Of a stretch of 64,000 nucleotides of DNA, positions 15,665 through 23,706 are shown in pieces. Positions within the stretch are counted from its first letter, which is position 1. Each line of letters opens with the position of its first letter. A program made the position numbers and the translations under genes. The DNA is from Flavobacterium degerlachei (GTDB taxonomy: Bacteria > Bacteroidota > Bacteroidia > Flavobacteriales > Flavobacteriaceae), in NCBI RefSeq assembly GCF_900106645.1, contig NZ_FNMV01000004.1, positions 186,001 through 250,000 on the forward strand, read 5' to 3'. The notes beneath the pieces are model-generated. The model worked only from the letters and a program-made list of their open reading frames with translations, did no database searches and was not told the origin of the DNA.

Positions 15665-15931
15665 ATGGCAAATATTAAGAATTTAAAAAAAGACATCAAC
15701 TACGTTTTAGGAGATATTATTGAAGCAGTTTACTTGTTTGAAATTTCTACTACAGGAAAACCAACAACTGAAACTAACAATTTAATTGATGAAGCTATTG
15801 CTGCATTTGACGAATTGATCACAAAAGTGAACGCAAAAAACGTTGAAAACAAAAAAGCACACTTCAAACAAATCAATGTTGAATTAGAACAAACTGCAAA
15901 TCAATTGATTGCTAAAATCAACGAATTGTAG
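15665..15931 (+). CDS. Small helical protein of unknown function, 88 residues
   Basis: I do not recognise a named family. The sequence (MANIKNLKKDINYVLGDIIE...) is charged, almost entirely helical in appearance, free of Cys and Trp, with no signal peptide or membrane span. The Leu/Ile/Val spacing in the last 40 residues (NKKAHFKQINVELEQTANQLIAKINEL) suggests a helical bundle or coiled coil. Codon use is strongly biased toward common codons and it has a good -7 promoter with a short leader, both consistent with an abundantly expressed cytoplasmic protein. It lies between manA and the tRNA-Thr pair. Confidence 0.75.
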   Translation: MANIKNLKKDINYVLGDIIEAVYLFEISTTGKPTTETNNLIDEAIAAFDELITKVNAKNVENKKAHFKQINVELEQTANQLIAKINEL

Positions 15932-15963
15932 TCGAAAAAAACGATAAAAAAATGCAGATTTGT

Positions 15964-15994
15964 TTTGGAGAAATCGAATTCATCTGTATATTTG
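15964..15994 (+). promoter_or_regulatory. Promoter of tRNA-Thr copy 1
   Basis: TTTG at 15964-15967, 19 bases, then TATATTTG at 15987-15994: a full Bacteroidetes housekeeping promoter about 16 bases before the mature tRNA. Confidence 0.75.
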
Positions 15995-16009
15995 CACCCG
16001 TAATGAGAC

Positions 16010-16083
16010 GCCAGCGTAGCTCAGTTGGCTAGAGCAGCTGATTTGTAATCAGCAGGTCGTGGGTTCGAGTCCCTCCGCCGGCT
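16010..16083 (+). tRNA. tRNA-Thr (anticodon UGU), copy 1
   Basis: A 74-base cloverleaf with D-arm GCTC/GAGC, anticodon stem GCTGA/TCAGC, loop TTTGTAA giving anticodon TGT, T-loop TTCGAGT, and discriminator T at 16083. The CCA end is not encoded. The acceptor stem GCCAGCG/CGCCGGC has an A-C mismatch at 4:69, and the T-stem GTGGG/CCCTC has a T-T mismatch at 50:64. It reads the ACA codon and, by wobble, other Thr codons. Confidence 0.95.
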
Positions 16084-16090
16084 CATCGTA

Positions 16091-16122
16091 AAACCATCTA
16101 ACTTTTGTTAGGTGGTTTTTTT
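16091..16122 (+). terminator. Terminator of tRNA-Thr copy 1
   Basis: AACCATCTAAC and GTTAGGTGGTT pair around a TTTT loop, followed by a T-run. Confidence 0.8.
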
Positions 16123-16189
16123 ATGTTTTTGAATGAAATAATGCCGTTTTTTACCTCCTAAAAATAATTTATATTTTATTGATTATTTA

Positions 16190-16220
16190 TTTGGAGATAT
16201 GAAATTCATGTGTATATTTG
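16190..16220 (+). promoter_or_regulatory. Promoter of tRNA-Thr copy 2
   Basis: TTTG at 16190-16193 is followed after 19 bases by TATATTTG at 16213-16220, the same spacing as in copy 1 although the sequence between is unrelated. Confidence 0.75.
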
Positions 16221-16235
16221 CACCCGTAATGAGAC

Positions 16236-16309
16236 GCCAGCGTAGCTCAGTTGGCTAGAGCAGCTGATTTGTAATCAGCAGGTCGTGGGTTCGAGTCCCT
16301 CCGCCGGCT
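16236..16309 (+). tRNA. tRNA-Thr (anticodon UGU), copy 2
   Basis: Identical in sequence to copy 1, including the 4:69 A-C and 50:64 T-T mismatches. It has its own promoter and terminator. Confidence 0.95.
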
Positions 16310-16316
16310 CATCGTA

Positions 16317-16347
16317 AAACCACCTAACTTTTGTTAGGTGGTTTTTT
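16317..16347 (+). terminator. Terminator of tRNA-Thr copy 2
   Basis: AACCACCTAAC and GTTAGGTGGTT pair perfectly around TTTT, followed by a T-run. In copy 1 the C at this stem position is T (a G-T pair), so pairing is kept. Confidence 0.8.
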
Positions 16348-16392
16348 ATTTTAAAGCAGGTCGTGAATTGTTTTTATTTCATAGACCAAAAA

Positions 16393-16424
16393 AAAACGTC
16401 TCGATTTTCACGAGACGTTTTTGT
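16393..16424. terminator. Bidirectional terminator downstream of the DUF4369 gene
   Basis: AAAACGTCTCG and CGAGACGTTTT form an 11-base stem with a 7-base loop, an A-run on the left and T-run on the right. Confidence 0.75.
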
Positions 16425-16461
16425 ATTTTGATAAACAATCGAAATAGAGTTTTTAATCGAT

Positions 16462-17172
16462 TTATTTCTGGTTTTTGATATTAGCTACGTATTCAGTCAA
16501 TTTCTTTCCGTAAAGCGATTGTGCTACTTTTGGAGTCATTGATTTTTGAATTGTATCCAAGTATTTAATGTTGATGTCGTAGATTTCAGATAAAGCTATG
16601 TAAGGAGCTACCTCGTGGTCTTTATTGTTTATGGCGAAGTTAGTCGCAAACAAATACTTTCTCTTGATGTTTGACTCTTGTTTTGCATTTAAGCTGTCAA
16701 TTGATTTTGTGTTATTGCTTTTGATGGCATTGAACTTTTTTTCAATTAAAGTTAGTTTTTCATCTGTAAAACGAGAATTGATTTTTTTATACTCTTCGTA
16801 TAAATCATGATTTTTAGAACCAGTGATTTTTGCGTCTGCAATATAAGATTCTAAGTTAGTGTCTATGTTGATGGTTCCTGGCTCAGCAAAAAATACCAAG
16901 TTATTGTCTAATGAGTTGCTAGTTCCTCTGTCTAGAAACAAATACAACATCTCAGGAGATTTTAAATCAATGTCACTTTCAAAGGTAGAACTACCATCAA
17001 TATTAATTGTGTCTATTGCCACAAGGGTCGTATCGACAATTCTTTGGATGTATAAAGTTCCTTTCTTTAGTCCCTTGATATTTCCGGTAATATGCAAGTC
17101 TGCTTTTGATTCAGTTTTGTTACAAGATGCTAATAGCACAAGAGAAACGAATGCAAGAATTATTTTTTTCAT
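16462..17172 (-). CDS. DUF4369 domain lipoprotein without a thioredoxin domain
   Basis: A 236-residue secreted protein. Residues 1-16 form a lipoprotein signal (MKKIILAFVSLVLLASC) with the lipid-modified Cys at 17. A DUF4369 domain follows at about 27-120 (ITGNIKGLKKGTLYIQRI, STFESDIDLKSPEMLYLFLDRG). The rest is helical and charged. In many Bacteroidetes proteins DUF4369 is followed by a thioredoxin-like (AhpC/TSA) domain; here the chain ends without any CxxC. The function is unknown and it is probably anchored in the envelope. It is on the same strand as, and 126 bases after, the M61 peptidase, with a terminator between them. Confidence 0.85.
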   Translation of the reverse strand: MKKIILAFVSLVLLASCNKTESKADLHITGNIKGLKKGTLYIQRIVDTTLVAIDTINIDGSSTFESDIDLKSPEMLYLFLDRGTSNSLDNNLVFFAEPGTINIDTNLESYIADAKITGSKNHDLYEEYKKINSRFTDEKLTLIEKKFNAIKSNNTKSIDSLNAKQESNIKRKYLFATNFAINNKDHEVAPYIALSEIYDINIKYLDTIQKSMTPKVAQSLYGKKLTEYVANIKNQK

Positions 17173-17251
17173 TGGTTATATATTTTGCTGCAAAATAAAG
17201 AAAATAGTTGGAAACATAAGAGACTAATTTATCGAAATATTGCAAAAATAA

Positions 17252-17279
17252 AATCCCAATATATTTCTACATTGGGATT
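17252..17279 (-). terminator. Terminator of the M61 peptidase gene
   Basis: AATCCCAAT and ATTGGGATT pair around a 10-base loop. The A-run to the left gives the T-run on the minus strand. Confidence 0.65.
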
Positions 17280-17298
17280 CTTAAATTGTTGTTTGAAA

Positions 17299-19158
17299 TT
17301 ATGCTTTCAACCAAGCTTCTTTTAATTGTGATTTTGAAGCGTCAGTTGCTTTTAGTATTTGTTTTTCTTCATAAGGTAGTTTTACTTTCCCTTTAATAGT
17401 TTGTATTGCACCGTCGCGTTTGATTTTTACGGTTATAGCATCGTTTTCTTTCCAGTTTTGACTTGCGCCAATCATATCATAGATGTTTTCCAGTGAGTAT
17501 GCTTTGTCGTTTATTGTCATTATTACATCGCCACCTTTTAATCCTAAAGAGGTATAGAAGTCATTTAATTCAATATTTGGTAGAACAATGATTTCTTTTG
17601 TTTGTGGATCCACAGTGATGTAAGGTTTTTGACCTTTAAGGAAAACATTAGCAGGAGTTTTCGTTGTAGATCTTGACAATCCTACTTTTGCGAAATAGTT
17701 ATCGTAAGGAATTGGAGTTGTTCCAGCAACGTATGTGGCTAAAAATTGTCCTACTTCTGGATAAGTCAATGACGTTATTTTTGCGAAAAGTTCATCATCG
17801 TTAAATGGTTTTGAAACACCATATTCATTAGATAGTTTTTGCATCAAATCAAGAATACCTCTTTCGCCATTGCTTTTTTCTCTAATGATAATGTCTAAGC
17901 ACATTCCAATTAATGACCCTTTTTGGTACACATTTACATATTGATCTTTATATGGTTGTGTCAATACGTTAGCACTCATTGTTGTGAATGACATGGTATC
18001 GTTCATTGCGTTTGCTCTTTCAATCTGATCTGAAATACGGTTGTAAAAATCTTCTTCAGTAATTAGTCCTTGATTGATTTGAAATAAGTTAGCAAAATAT
18101 TCCGTAACTCCTTCGTACATCCATAAGTGTTTTGACATCTTTGGGTCGTTATAATCAAAGTCTTGAATTTCTTTAGAGTGAATGCTCAATGGCGTTACGA
18201 TATGAAAAAATTCATGTGAAACCACATCTTTCATTGATTTTACCAATTCTTCTTTAGGCATCACTTCAGGCAAAACAACGGTAGTTGCAGTTGGATGTTC
18301 TAAAGCACCAAAACCTTTTGCATCACCATCCTGCATAGTAGATAGATACAATAATACGCTGTATTTTTTAGTAGAATTAATTTTTCCTAAAAAGTTCTTT
18401 TGTGCGGTCATCATTGTTTTCATCTCTGGCGTAATGCTTTCGGCAGTAACTTTTCCAGTAGGGGAATAAACGCTGATGTTAATATCCATTCCGTCAACAA
18501 TAAATGAAGTGTGGTCTGGTTTTGAATACATGATTGGGTTTTCAACTAATTCAGCGTAACGAGAGGTTACAAATACATCATTAGTTGCGCTAGAGTCGAT
18601 ATCAGTCATTGAAGTTGCTCCCCACATTTCTGCTGGATGCGAAATAGCTACTTTGTATGGCGTAGACATGAAATTAGTGAAGTAACCTACAAAACAATGC
18701 GTGTTTAGCATTATATTTTTACCAGCATCTATGTTTGAACCAGCAGGTGAGAAAACATCATCTTGACCAAAACCTGTCCCTTTTTCAGTGTCAAAGGAAT
18801 CATTTACTAAATAAGTAATTTTATCTAAGGTTTTAGCTTTTGAAATAGACCATGAATTAGTGTCCATTTTGTTTACGACTAGTAAATTGCCTTTTTTGTC
18901 ATAGGCCTTTAAGTCATCGACAAATCTCCCGTAATTGTCCTCAGAGTAGGTTCCAGGAACTGTTTTTGGGATATGATAAGTAATTTTATCAGAAGTAATC
19001 GATGGGGCTTTTACAGTCACCATCACCTTGTCTTCTATGATGTCACTTATGTTTATTGCTACTTGAACCTGTTCTTTACTGGCAGTCGCTATTGAACTGG
19101 TAGTTTTACAACTCCATAATACTGATGAAAATGCAAGTGCGTAAATTATTCTTTTCAT
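17299..19158 (-). CDS. M61 family (glycyl aminopeptidase-like) metallopeptidase, lipoprotein
   Basis: 619 residues. The lipoprotein signal ends in ALAFSSVLWSC (Cys 17). An N-terminal beta domain at about 30-210 includes VPGTYSEDNYGRFV, a signature of M61 peptidases. The catalytic domain has the zinc motif H315-E-F-F-H319 (VSHEFFHIVTPLSIHS) and the third-ligand region MYEGVTEYFANL (about 348-358). A PDZ domain lies at about 515-600 (LGLKGGDVIMTINDKAYSLENI). The domain order is the usual M61 one. It probably trims peptides at the cell envelope, facing the periplasm or cell surface. It is monocistronic, with a terminator at 17252-17279. Confidence 0.92.
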   Translation of the reverse strand: MKRIIYALAFSSVLWSCKTTSSIATASKEQVQVAINISDIIEDKVMVTVKAPSITSDKITYHIPKTVPGTYSEDNYGRFVDDLKAYDKKGNLLVVNKMDTNSWSISKAKTLDKITYLVNDSFDTEKGTGFGQDDVFSPAGSNIDAGKNIMLNTHCFVGYFTNFMSTPYKVAISHPAEMWGATSMTDIDSSATNDVFVTSRYAELVENPIMYSKPDHTSFIVDGMDINISVYSPTGKVTAESITPEMKTMMTAQKNFLGKINSTKKYSVLLYLSTMQDGDAKGFGALEHPTATTVVLPEVMPKEELVKSMKDVVSHEFFHIVTPLSIHSKEIQDFDYNDPKMSKHLWMYEGVTEYFANLFQINQGLITEEDFYNRISDQIERANAMNDTMSFTTMSANVLTQPYKDQYVNVYQKGSLIGMCLDIIIREKSNGERGILDLMQKLSNEYGVSKPFNDDELFAKITSLTYPEVGQFLATYVAGTTPIPYDNYFAKVGLSRSTTKTPANVFLKGQKPYITVDPQTKEIIVLPNIELNDFYTSLGLKGGDVIMTINDKAYSLENIYDMIGASQNWKENDAITVKIKRDGAIQTIKGKVKLPYEEKQILKATDASKSQLKEAWLKA

Positions 19159-19247
19159 TTTTGTTAGTTTGATTTACTTATTAGACTTTCAAAATATAAA
19201 ATTGTTACAGTATATTTTAGAATTTTGAGTCTTAAAATTATTTGCAA

Positions 19248-19278
19248 AAAAAAACACCCTAAATTAAGAGTGTTTTTT
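19248..19278 (-). terminator. Terminator of the TIGR03643 gene
   Basis: AAAACACCCT and AGAGTGTTTT pair with one mismatch around AAATTA. A/T runs on both sides make it work in both directions. Confidence 0.6.
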
Positions 19279-19286
19279 TGAATTGG

Positions 19287-19565
19287 TTAATCTAATTTAT
19301 TTTTTATGTAGTACTTACCGTCCAAATCTTCATCAAAATCATCAATTTTAATTGGTTTTGGTTTTGGTTTGTTTGCTGCAGCTTTCTTTTTCCACATTTC
19401 AAATTTTTCTGCGGGCATCTTCTTTTTCATTATTTCCAGAATCTCTTTTTCGGCCAGACCAAATTCTTTTTTGATAATTTCAAAAGGATTTTTTTCTTCT
19501 AAAGCCATTGTAACAAGTTTTTCTGTTTGTTCCCAGGTCAATTCTTTGCGGTTACTCTTTTTCAT
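19287..19565 (-). CDS. TIGR03643 family protein
   Basis: A 92-residue soluble protein beginning MKKSNRKELTWEQTEKLVTMALEEKNPF and containing EFGLAEKEILEIMKKKMPAEKFEMWKKK, the helix-turn-helix-like core of TIGR03643. Here the linker is Lys/Pro-rich (KPKPKPIKI) and the tail, DFDEDLDGKYYIKNKLD, is acidic. The arrangement of helices is suggestive of nucleic-acid binding, but the role of the family is unknown. It is transcribed alone, away from the desaturase remnant. Confidence 0.75.
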   Translation of the reverse strand: MKKSNRKELTWEQTEKLVTMALEEKNPFEIIKKEFGLAEKEILEIMKKKMPAEKFEMWKKKAAANKPKPKPIKIDDFDEDLDGKYYIKNKLD

Positions 19566-19683
19566 CAGGTGAAAATTAATTCAATTTGTTTTTAGTGATT
19601 AATATAATTGATTCTAAATCAGACACCAATATTAATAAAAATATATTTACTTCTGACCTAAATAGCAATTTTTTTTATAGTAT

Positions 19684-19890
19684 TTACAACTTTTTGGAGG
19701 AGCGTGGTTTTTGAAAGGGTATTTTTAACAAATTCGGCAATTGATTGTGTTCTTCTATCTTCATGTGAGTGTCTACTCCATAAATAATGTCCTCTTTTGA
19801 AAGTGTCTTGAATGTCCCAAAAATCCGATCCCAAATCGAAAATAGGGTACCGTAATGACTATTTGTAATAGCATTTTTTACATTAACTTT
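19684..19890 (-). pseudogene. Remnant of a sterol desaturase / fatty-acid hydroxylase family gene (C-terminal part only)
   Basis: The minus strand reads VNVKNAITNSHYGTLFSIWD, then RIFGTFKTLSKEDIIYGVDT, HMKIEEHNQLPNLLKIPFQK, ending at TAA (19686-19684). This is the conserved last quarter of the di-iron sterol desaturase/fatty-acid hydroxylase family (NYGxxxxIWDRLFGT). The frame is blocked upstream by TGA at 19893-19891, there is no start codon, and the His-box and membrane regions are missing. It is therefore a 5'-truncated gene fragment of about 67 codons. The surrounding 19566-19953 is otherwise AT-rich and empty. The family call is from memory of the motif; the pseudogene status is clear from the sequence. 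Confidence 0.8.
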
Positions 19891-19953
19891 TCATTCCGAA
19901 ACTCTAATTTGGATATTAATTCTGCATTCGCTTAAGTAACAAATTTAGTGCTT

Positions 19954-20307
19954 TTAGGTATAGATATAAGCCCAATAAATCAAAACCAGTTGTAAAGGCA
20001 TTCGTAAAAGTAAAACGAATTTTGGTAACTTCATTCCTGCCTTTTCATTTTGGTACATATACACATGAGTAGGAAATACGGCAATTAGTAAGGCGATAGT
20101 TCCCCAAGCAGCATAATTTGATACCATTGGAATCATGAGGGAAATCCCCAATACTATTTCAGCAAAACCACTTATTATATTTAATAATTTTGGGTTGGGA
20201 AAATAGGGCGGGATTATCCTTTCATACAGCTTAGGGCTTCTAAAATGATTGAGTCCTGCAATTGTATAAATCAAAGCCATTAAGTAAAGATGCCAAGGTA
20301 AAGTCAT
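19954..20307 (-). CDS. DoxX-like small integral membrane protein
   Basis: A 117-residue protein with four hydrophobic segments (about 7-22, 42-62, 67-85, 96-115). LYTIAGLNHFRSPKLYERIIPPYFPNPKLLN followed by GFAEIVLGISLMIP is the DoxX-like pattern (IAGxxHF...P..FP). The function of these small proteins is not defined; some family members take part in quinone or thiosulfate metabolism. It lies 76 bases downstream of the EamA transporter gene on the same strand and may share its transcript. No own promoter was found. Confidence 0.8.
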   Translation of the reverse strand: MTLPWHLYLMALIYTIAGLNHFRSPKLYERIIPPYFPNPKLLNIISGFAEIVLGISLMIPMVSNYAAWGTIALLIAVFPTHVYMYQNEKAGMKLPKFVLLLRMPLQLVLIYWAYIYT

Positions 20308-20383
20308 AATGAAACGTATTTAATTTGGTACAGCTGCTAATTTAGGGATATTAAATGGATATGTTTTTAATTAAAAACGGCAG

Positions 20384-21283
20384 TTAATTATTGCGTTTTT
20401 TAAAATTCACATTCATTATCACTATGGCCAAAATAATTAAAATTATGCCCAGCCATTGTGTTCCAACTACATTTTCATTCAAAAGAAAATAAGCCATCAT
20501 TACTGAAACGGGAAGTTCTAATGCTGAGACAATACTTCCTAAACCGATTCCAGTAAGTGGAAAGCCCGCATTCATAAGCATTGGTGGAATAATAGTCCCA
20601 AATAATGCAAGTACAATTCCCCATTTAAGGAAGATGTCAAAATTGAATGGAGTAGTTTGTGTTGCTATCGAGAATCCAAAAACAATCACAGCGCCACCTA
20701 GTAGCATATATAAACTACGTTGTGCCGAAGAAATTTCAGTAGCCACGCTATTTGCAGTAAACATTGTCGTGGTGAATGAGGCTGCTGCCAAAACTCCCCA
20801 CATGATACCATGCCAGTCTAATTGCACTTCATTTTGAATCAGGTTAGTGGCCAGAACGGTTCCAATCAAAACAATAACTACCGATATGATTTTCTGGTTT
20901 GAAGGGATCTTCTTTTCTAAAATCATTTCTAGTAAAACACCCATCCAAACGGTTTGCATCAATAAAACAATACCAATAGAAACAGGAATGTATTTTACAG
21001 CCAAATAATAAAAGACACTGGTCATTCCTAAAGAAGTTCCTGCTAGCATTAAATGGAATATGTTTTGCGTTGTTGCTTTCACAACTGCATTCTTGTTTTT
21101 TGCTTTTTGGAACAAATTAATAAGTAATATTCCAATAATTCCTAAAATAAATTGGGATGAGGTGACTTCCGCGGTGGTGTATCCTTCGTTATAGGCCATT
21201 TTTACAAAAGTAGCAAGCATACCATAACTGGTCGCTCCAAATGCAACTAAAAAAACTCCTTTTAACACTCTATTTTCGATCAT
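20384..21283 (-). CDS. EamA/DMT family transporter
   Basis: A 299-residue inner-membrane protein with ten hydrophobic segments in two homologous halves of five (EamA repeats at about 8-145 and 155-292). It opens with GVFLVAFGATSYGMLATFVKMAY and has ALELPVSVMMAYFLLNE in the ninth segment, characteristic of drug/metabolite exporters. The substrate is unknown; the family exports amino acids, nucleotides or other metabolites. It starts 214 bases from the divergent receptor gene and is followed by the DoxX-like gene. Confidence 0.88.
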   Translation of the reverse strand: MIENRVLKGVFLVAFGATSYGMLATFVKMAYNEGYTTAEVTSSQFILGIIGILLINLFQKAKNKNAVVKATTQNIFHLMLAGTSLGMTSVFYYLAVKYIPVSIGIVLLMQTVWMGVLLEMILEKKIPSNQKIISVVIVLIGTVLATNLIQNEVQLDWHGIMWGVLAAASFTTTMFTANSVATEISSAQRSLYMLLGGAVIVFGFSIATQTTPFNFDIFLKWGIVLALFGTIIPPMLMNAGFPLTGIGLGSIVSALELPVSVMMAYFLLNENVVGTQWLGIILIILAIVIMNVNFKKRNN

Positions 21284-21497
21284 TGTTTTAAATTTAAAAG
21301 CCGGCGAAGATAAGCTTTAGTTATGAATTACAAGTAAAGACTGTCTTTCTTTTGAAAATTAGTCTTGTATGGCTTTGGTTTTTTGGTCAGTTTCAGCTGT
21401 ATTTAGGGTTCTTTTTGGATTAGTTTTGTTTATTTTAAAGTAGGTCTGTAACATTACACTTAAAGTTAGTACTTATGGTACATCTTATAAAATAGAC

Positions 21498-23615
21498 ATG
21501 AAAAAAAATATACTGTTTACCCTAATGTTTTTAGGAGGATTTTTTAGCATTTCGGCTCAAAATACTCCGGAAAAAACTGTTGAAAAAACAACTGAATTAA
21601 ATGAAGTTGCTATTATCAAAACTAAAAAAGCCATTGAGCAAAAGGCAGATAGAACGATCTTTAATTTTGCTGACCAACCCAGTCTAAATACTGGATCAGT
21701 ATTAGAAGGGATTAAGAAATTACCGGGATTAATAGCCTCAGATATTGCTGGAATGATGTATCAAGGAAAGCAATTGGATGTTTTTATGGATGGTCGTCCA
21801 TTGAATATTTCTACTAATGAATTGAACGCTTTCTTAGAAGGAATGCCAGCGAATGCTATCGAAAAAATCGAAATTATTACGCAACCTGGTGCCGAGTTTC
21901 CCGCTACTTCCGGAGGTGCTATTTTGAATATTATAACTAATAAAAATGCCAAGAATTATCTAAGTGCAACCTATACTAATAGTACCAGTTTTACGAGTTA
22001 TGATGATGTAAGATGGAGAATGAATAACAGTCTTTTGTTAAGTGCTAAAAACAAATACTTTGGTTGGCAGTTAAACCTAGGTCAGAATTATAGAGAAAGC
22101 GCGGTTTGGACTTCGCTTGAGAAACAAGAAAACAATACCACATCTATACTGTCAACTACAGATGCTGATCGAGTAGGGCGTAATAATTACATTAAATCGG
22201 CATTGACGTTTGATATTGGCAAAGACCGTTTGTTATTAAATTATGATTTAACGCACAACAATAATGATAGCCATACCTTGGGAAATGGTCCTGATTTTAG
22301 TACTAATGATGCCTCAGTGAGTACTGGTTTGCGACAAGACGCCGTGGTGACCTACCAAAAGAAATTCGAGAACGCAGCCAAGAAATTAGAATTCAAATTT
22401 AATTATAACAGTAATGAAAATGATTTTGAACTGAGCCCGTTAGCTAATTCGTCTTCGACATTAGATAACTCCTCAAATCAGAATCTGTATAATTTTAAAT
22501 TTGATTATTCACAACCTCTTAAATTATCTGATGAAGGAAAGTTAAGTTTTGGTAGTTTGTATGAAGAGTTGCTTTTTGATGCGGAAAGCAAAGGAGTTAA
22601 AAATCTAGAATATAGACGTAGAACTGCGGCATCTTACGTAGAGCTGCAAACTAGGTTTGATAAAGTGAATTTTATTGTAGGTGGTCGCGCCGAAGATTAT
22701 GATATTACGGGTAATACAGATACAGCTGAATTAACGGCATTCGAGCAATTCCGTTTTTTTCCGAATGCAAGTGCCCAGTATAATTTTAATAAATCAATTA
22801 ATTTTAATTTAAACTATAATAAAAAAATTACGCTGCCTAGTACATCGGCATTGAACCCAAACAATACCAATTACCAAAATCCAAATATTGACTACTCAGG
22901 GAATCCAAACCTGCAACCTACTATTTTTAATAATTATGAGGTGAAGTTAAGTGCTTTTGATTATGCTTTTATAAGTTATAATGTTAGCTCTGCTAAAAAT
23001 CAAGTTATCCAGAGAGTGACTCTTAATGATGATGTGGTTGTGAATAGTAATGAGAATATTCCGGAGATTAAGATTCATAATTTTAGTGTTGGAATGCCAA
23101 TTCCCTATATGTTGTTTACCAAAGGACTGGAAGAAACAATGAAAATGAATGTTAATCCTGACACCATGAACTTTTTATATGTGTATGCGGGCTATCAATA
23201 TCATGAAATTCCAAATGTTGATACTAATGGATTCTGGATGTTTAACTTCATGTCGCAAATTGTATTACCAAAACAAATTAAGTTTGTCGCTAACTACAAT
23301 TACATTGTTCCAAAGGGGAATTATTTTTACTTCATCGCGGTTAAGCCTTTCAGAAATGCATTAGACTTGACTTTCTCTAAAAAGCTTTTAAAAGACAAAC
23401 TGACACTCTCTATTTATGCTGATGATGTGTTGAATGGAAATAGAAATGCTTTCAATTCGTATGAAACACCATTGTTAATTAGCAATAAAATGGACACTAG
23501 GAAATTTGGATTTAGCTTAAATTACAAGATTCCAACAAAAAATAAGTTGGCTAAAGAGAATCCTAATTTACTGAATAAAGATAAAAAAGAGGATGGTGGA
23601 ATTTTAAACCAATAA
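21498..23615 (+). CDS. TonB-dependent receptor-type outer-membrane beta-barrel protein
   Basis: 705 residues. A signal peptide (MKKNILFTLMFLGGFFSISA) leads to a plug domain at about 35-155 with EQKADRTIFNFADQ, SVLEGIKKLPG, DVFMDGRPLNI and AIEKIEIITQPGAEFPATSGGAILNIITNKN, the plug end typical of this receptor group. A long beta barrel follows. The N-terminal carboxypeptidase-like extension seen in the 33836-36253 receptor is missing. No SusD partner is adjacent, so a siderophore, metal or other small ligand is likelier than a glycan, but this is inference. It is monocistronic, with a terminator at 23631-23675. The 214-base upstream gap has only a weak -7 candidate (TACTTATG, 21470). Confidence 0.88.
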   Translation: MKKNILFTLMFLGGFFSISAQNTPEKTVEKTTELNEVAIIKTKKAIEQKADRTIFNFADQPSLNTGSVLEGIKKLPGLIASDIAGMMYQGKQLDVFMDGRPLNISTNELNAFLEGMPANAIEKIEIITQPGAEFPATSGGAILNIITNKNAKNYLSATYTNSTSFTSYDDVRWRMNNSLLLSAKNKYFGWQLNLGQNYRESAVWTSLEKQENNTTSILSTTDADRVGRNNYIKSALTFDIGKDRLLLNYDLTHNNNDSHTLGNGPDFSTNDASVSTGLRQDAVVTYQKKFENAAKKLEFKFNYNSNENDFELSPLANSSSTLDNSSNQNLYNFKFDYSQPLKLSDEGKLSFGSLYEELLFDAESKGVKNLEYRRRTAASYVELQTRFDKVNFIVGGRAEDYDITGNTDTAELTAFEQFRFFPNASAQYNFNKSINFNLNYNKKITLPSTSALNPNNTNYQNPNIDYSGNPNLQPTIFNNYEVKLSAFDYAFISYNVSSAKNQVIQRVTLNDDVVVNSNENIPEIKIHNFSVGMPIPYMLFTKGLEETMKMNVNPDTMNFLYVYAGYQYHEIPNVDTNGFWMFNFMSQIVLPKQIKFVANYNYIVPKGNYFYFIAVKPFRNALDLTFSKKLLKDKLTLSIYADDVLNGNRNAFNSYETPLLISNKMDTRKFGFSLNYKIPTKNKLAKENPNLLNKDKKEDGGILNQ

Positions 23616-23630
23616 TCTTTTCAAAATAAA

Positions 23631-23675
23631 AAACGACAAAGAGCGGTGAAATCTATTCGCAGCTCTTTGTCGTTT
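23631..23675. terminator. Bidirectional terminator, receptor / DUF2721
   Basis: AAACGACAAAGAGC and GCTCTTTGTCGTTT form a perfect 14-base stem with a 17-base loop between convergent genes. Confidence 0.75.
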
Positions 23676-23706
23676 AGGTAGTTTTTAATGTGTTAATATC
23701 CCAATG

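Larger units (their letters stand above)
15975..16122. repeat. Direct repeat unit 1 (promoter-tRNA-terminator)
   Basis: This segment recurs at an offset of exactly 226 bases at 16201-16347. From TGTATATTTGCACCCG through the tRNA and terminator the two are nearly identical; the 5' ten bases and the loop-side stem bases (CATC/CACC) differ. It is a local duplication of a whole tRNA transcription unit. Confidence 0.8.
16201..16347. repeat. Direct repeat unit 2 (promoter-tRNA-terminator)
   Basis: Second copy of the unit at 15975-16122, separated from it by 78 bases of unrelated AT-rich DNA. Confidence 0.8.

Noticed and set aside
15975..16347. tRNA-linked integration site with a duplicated attachment sequence
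   Set aside because: The duplicate covers the whole transcription unit, and no integrase or island lies between the copies (only 78 bases).
21470..21477. TACTTATG as promoter of the first receptor gene
   Set aside because: One mismatch in the critical TTTG and no -33 partner; kept only as a weak candidate in the gene note.
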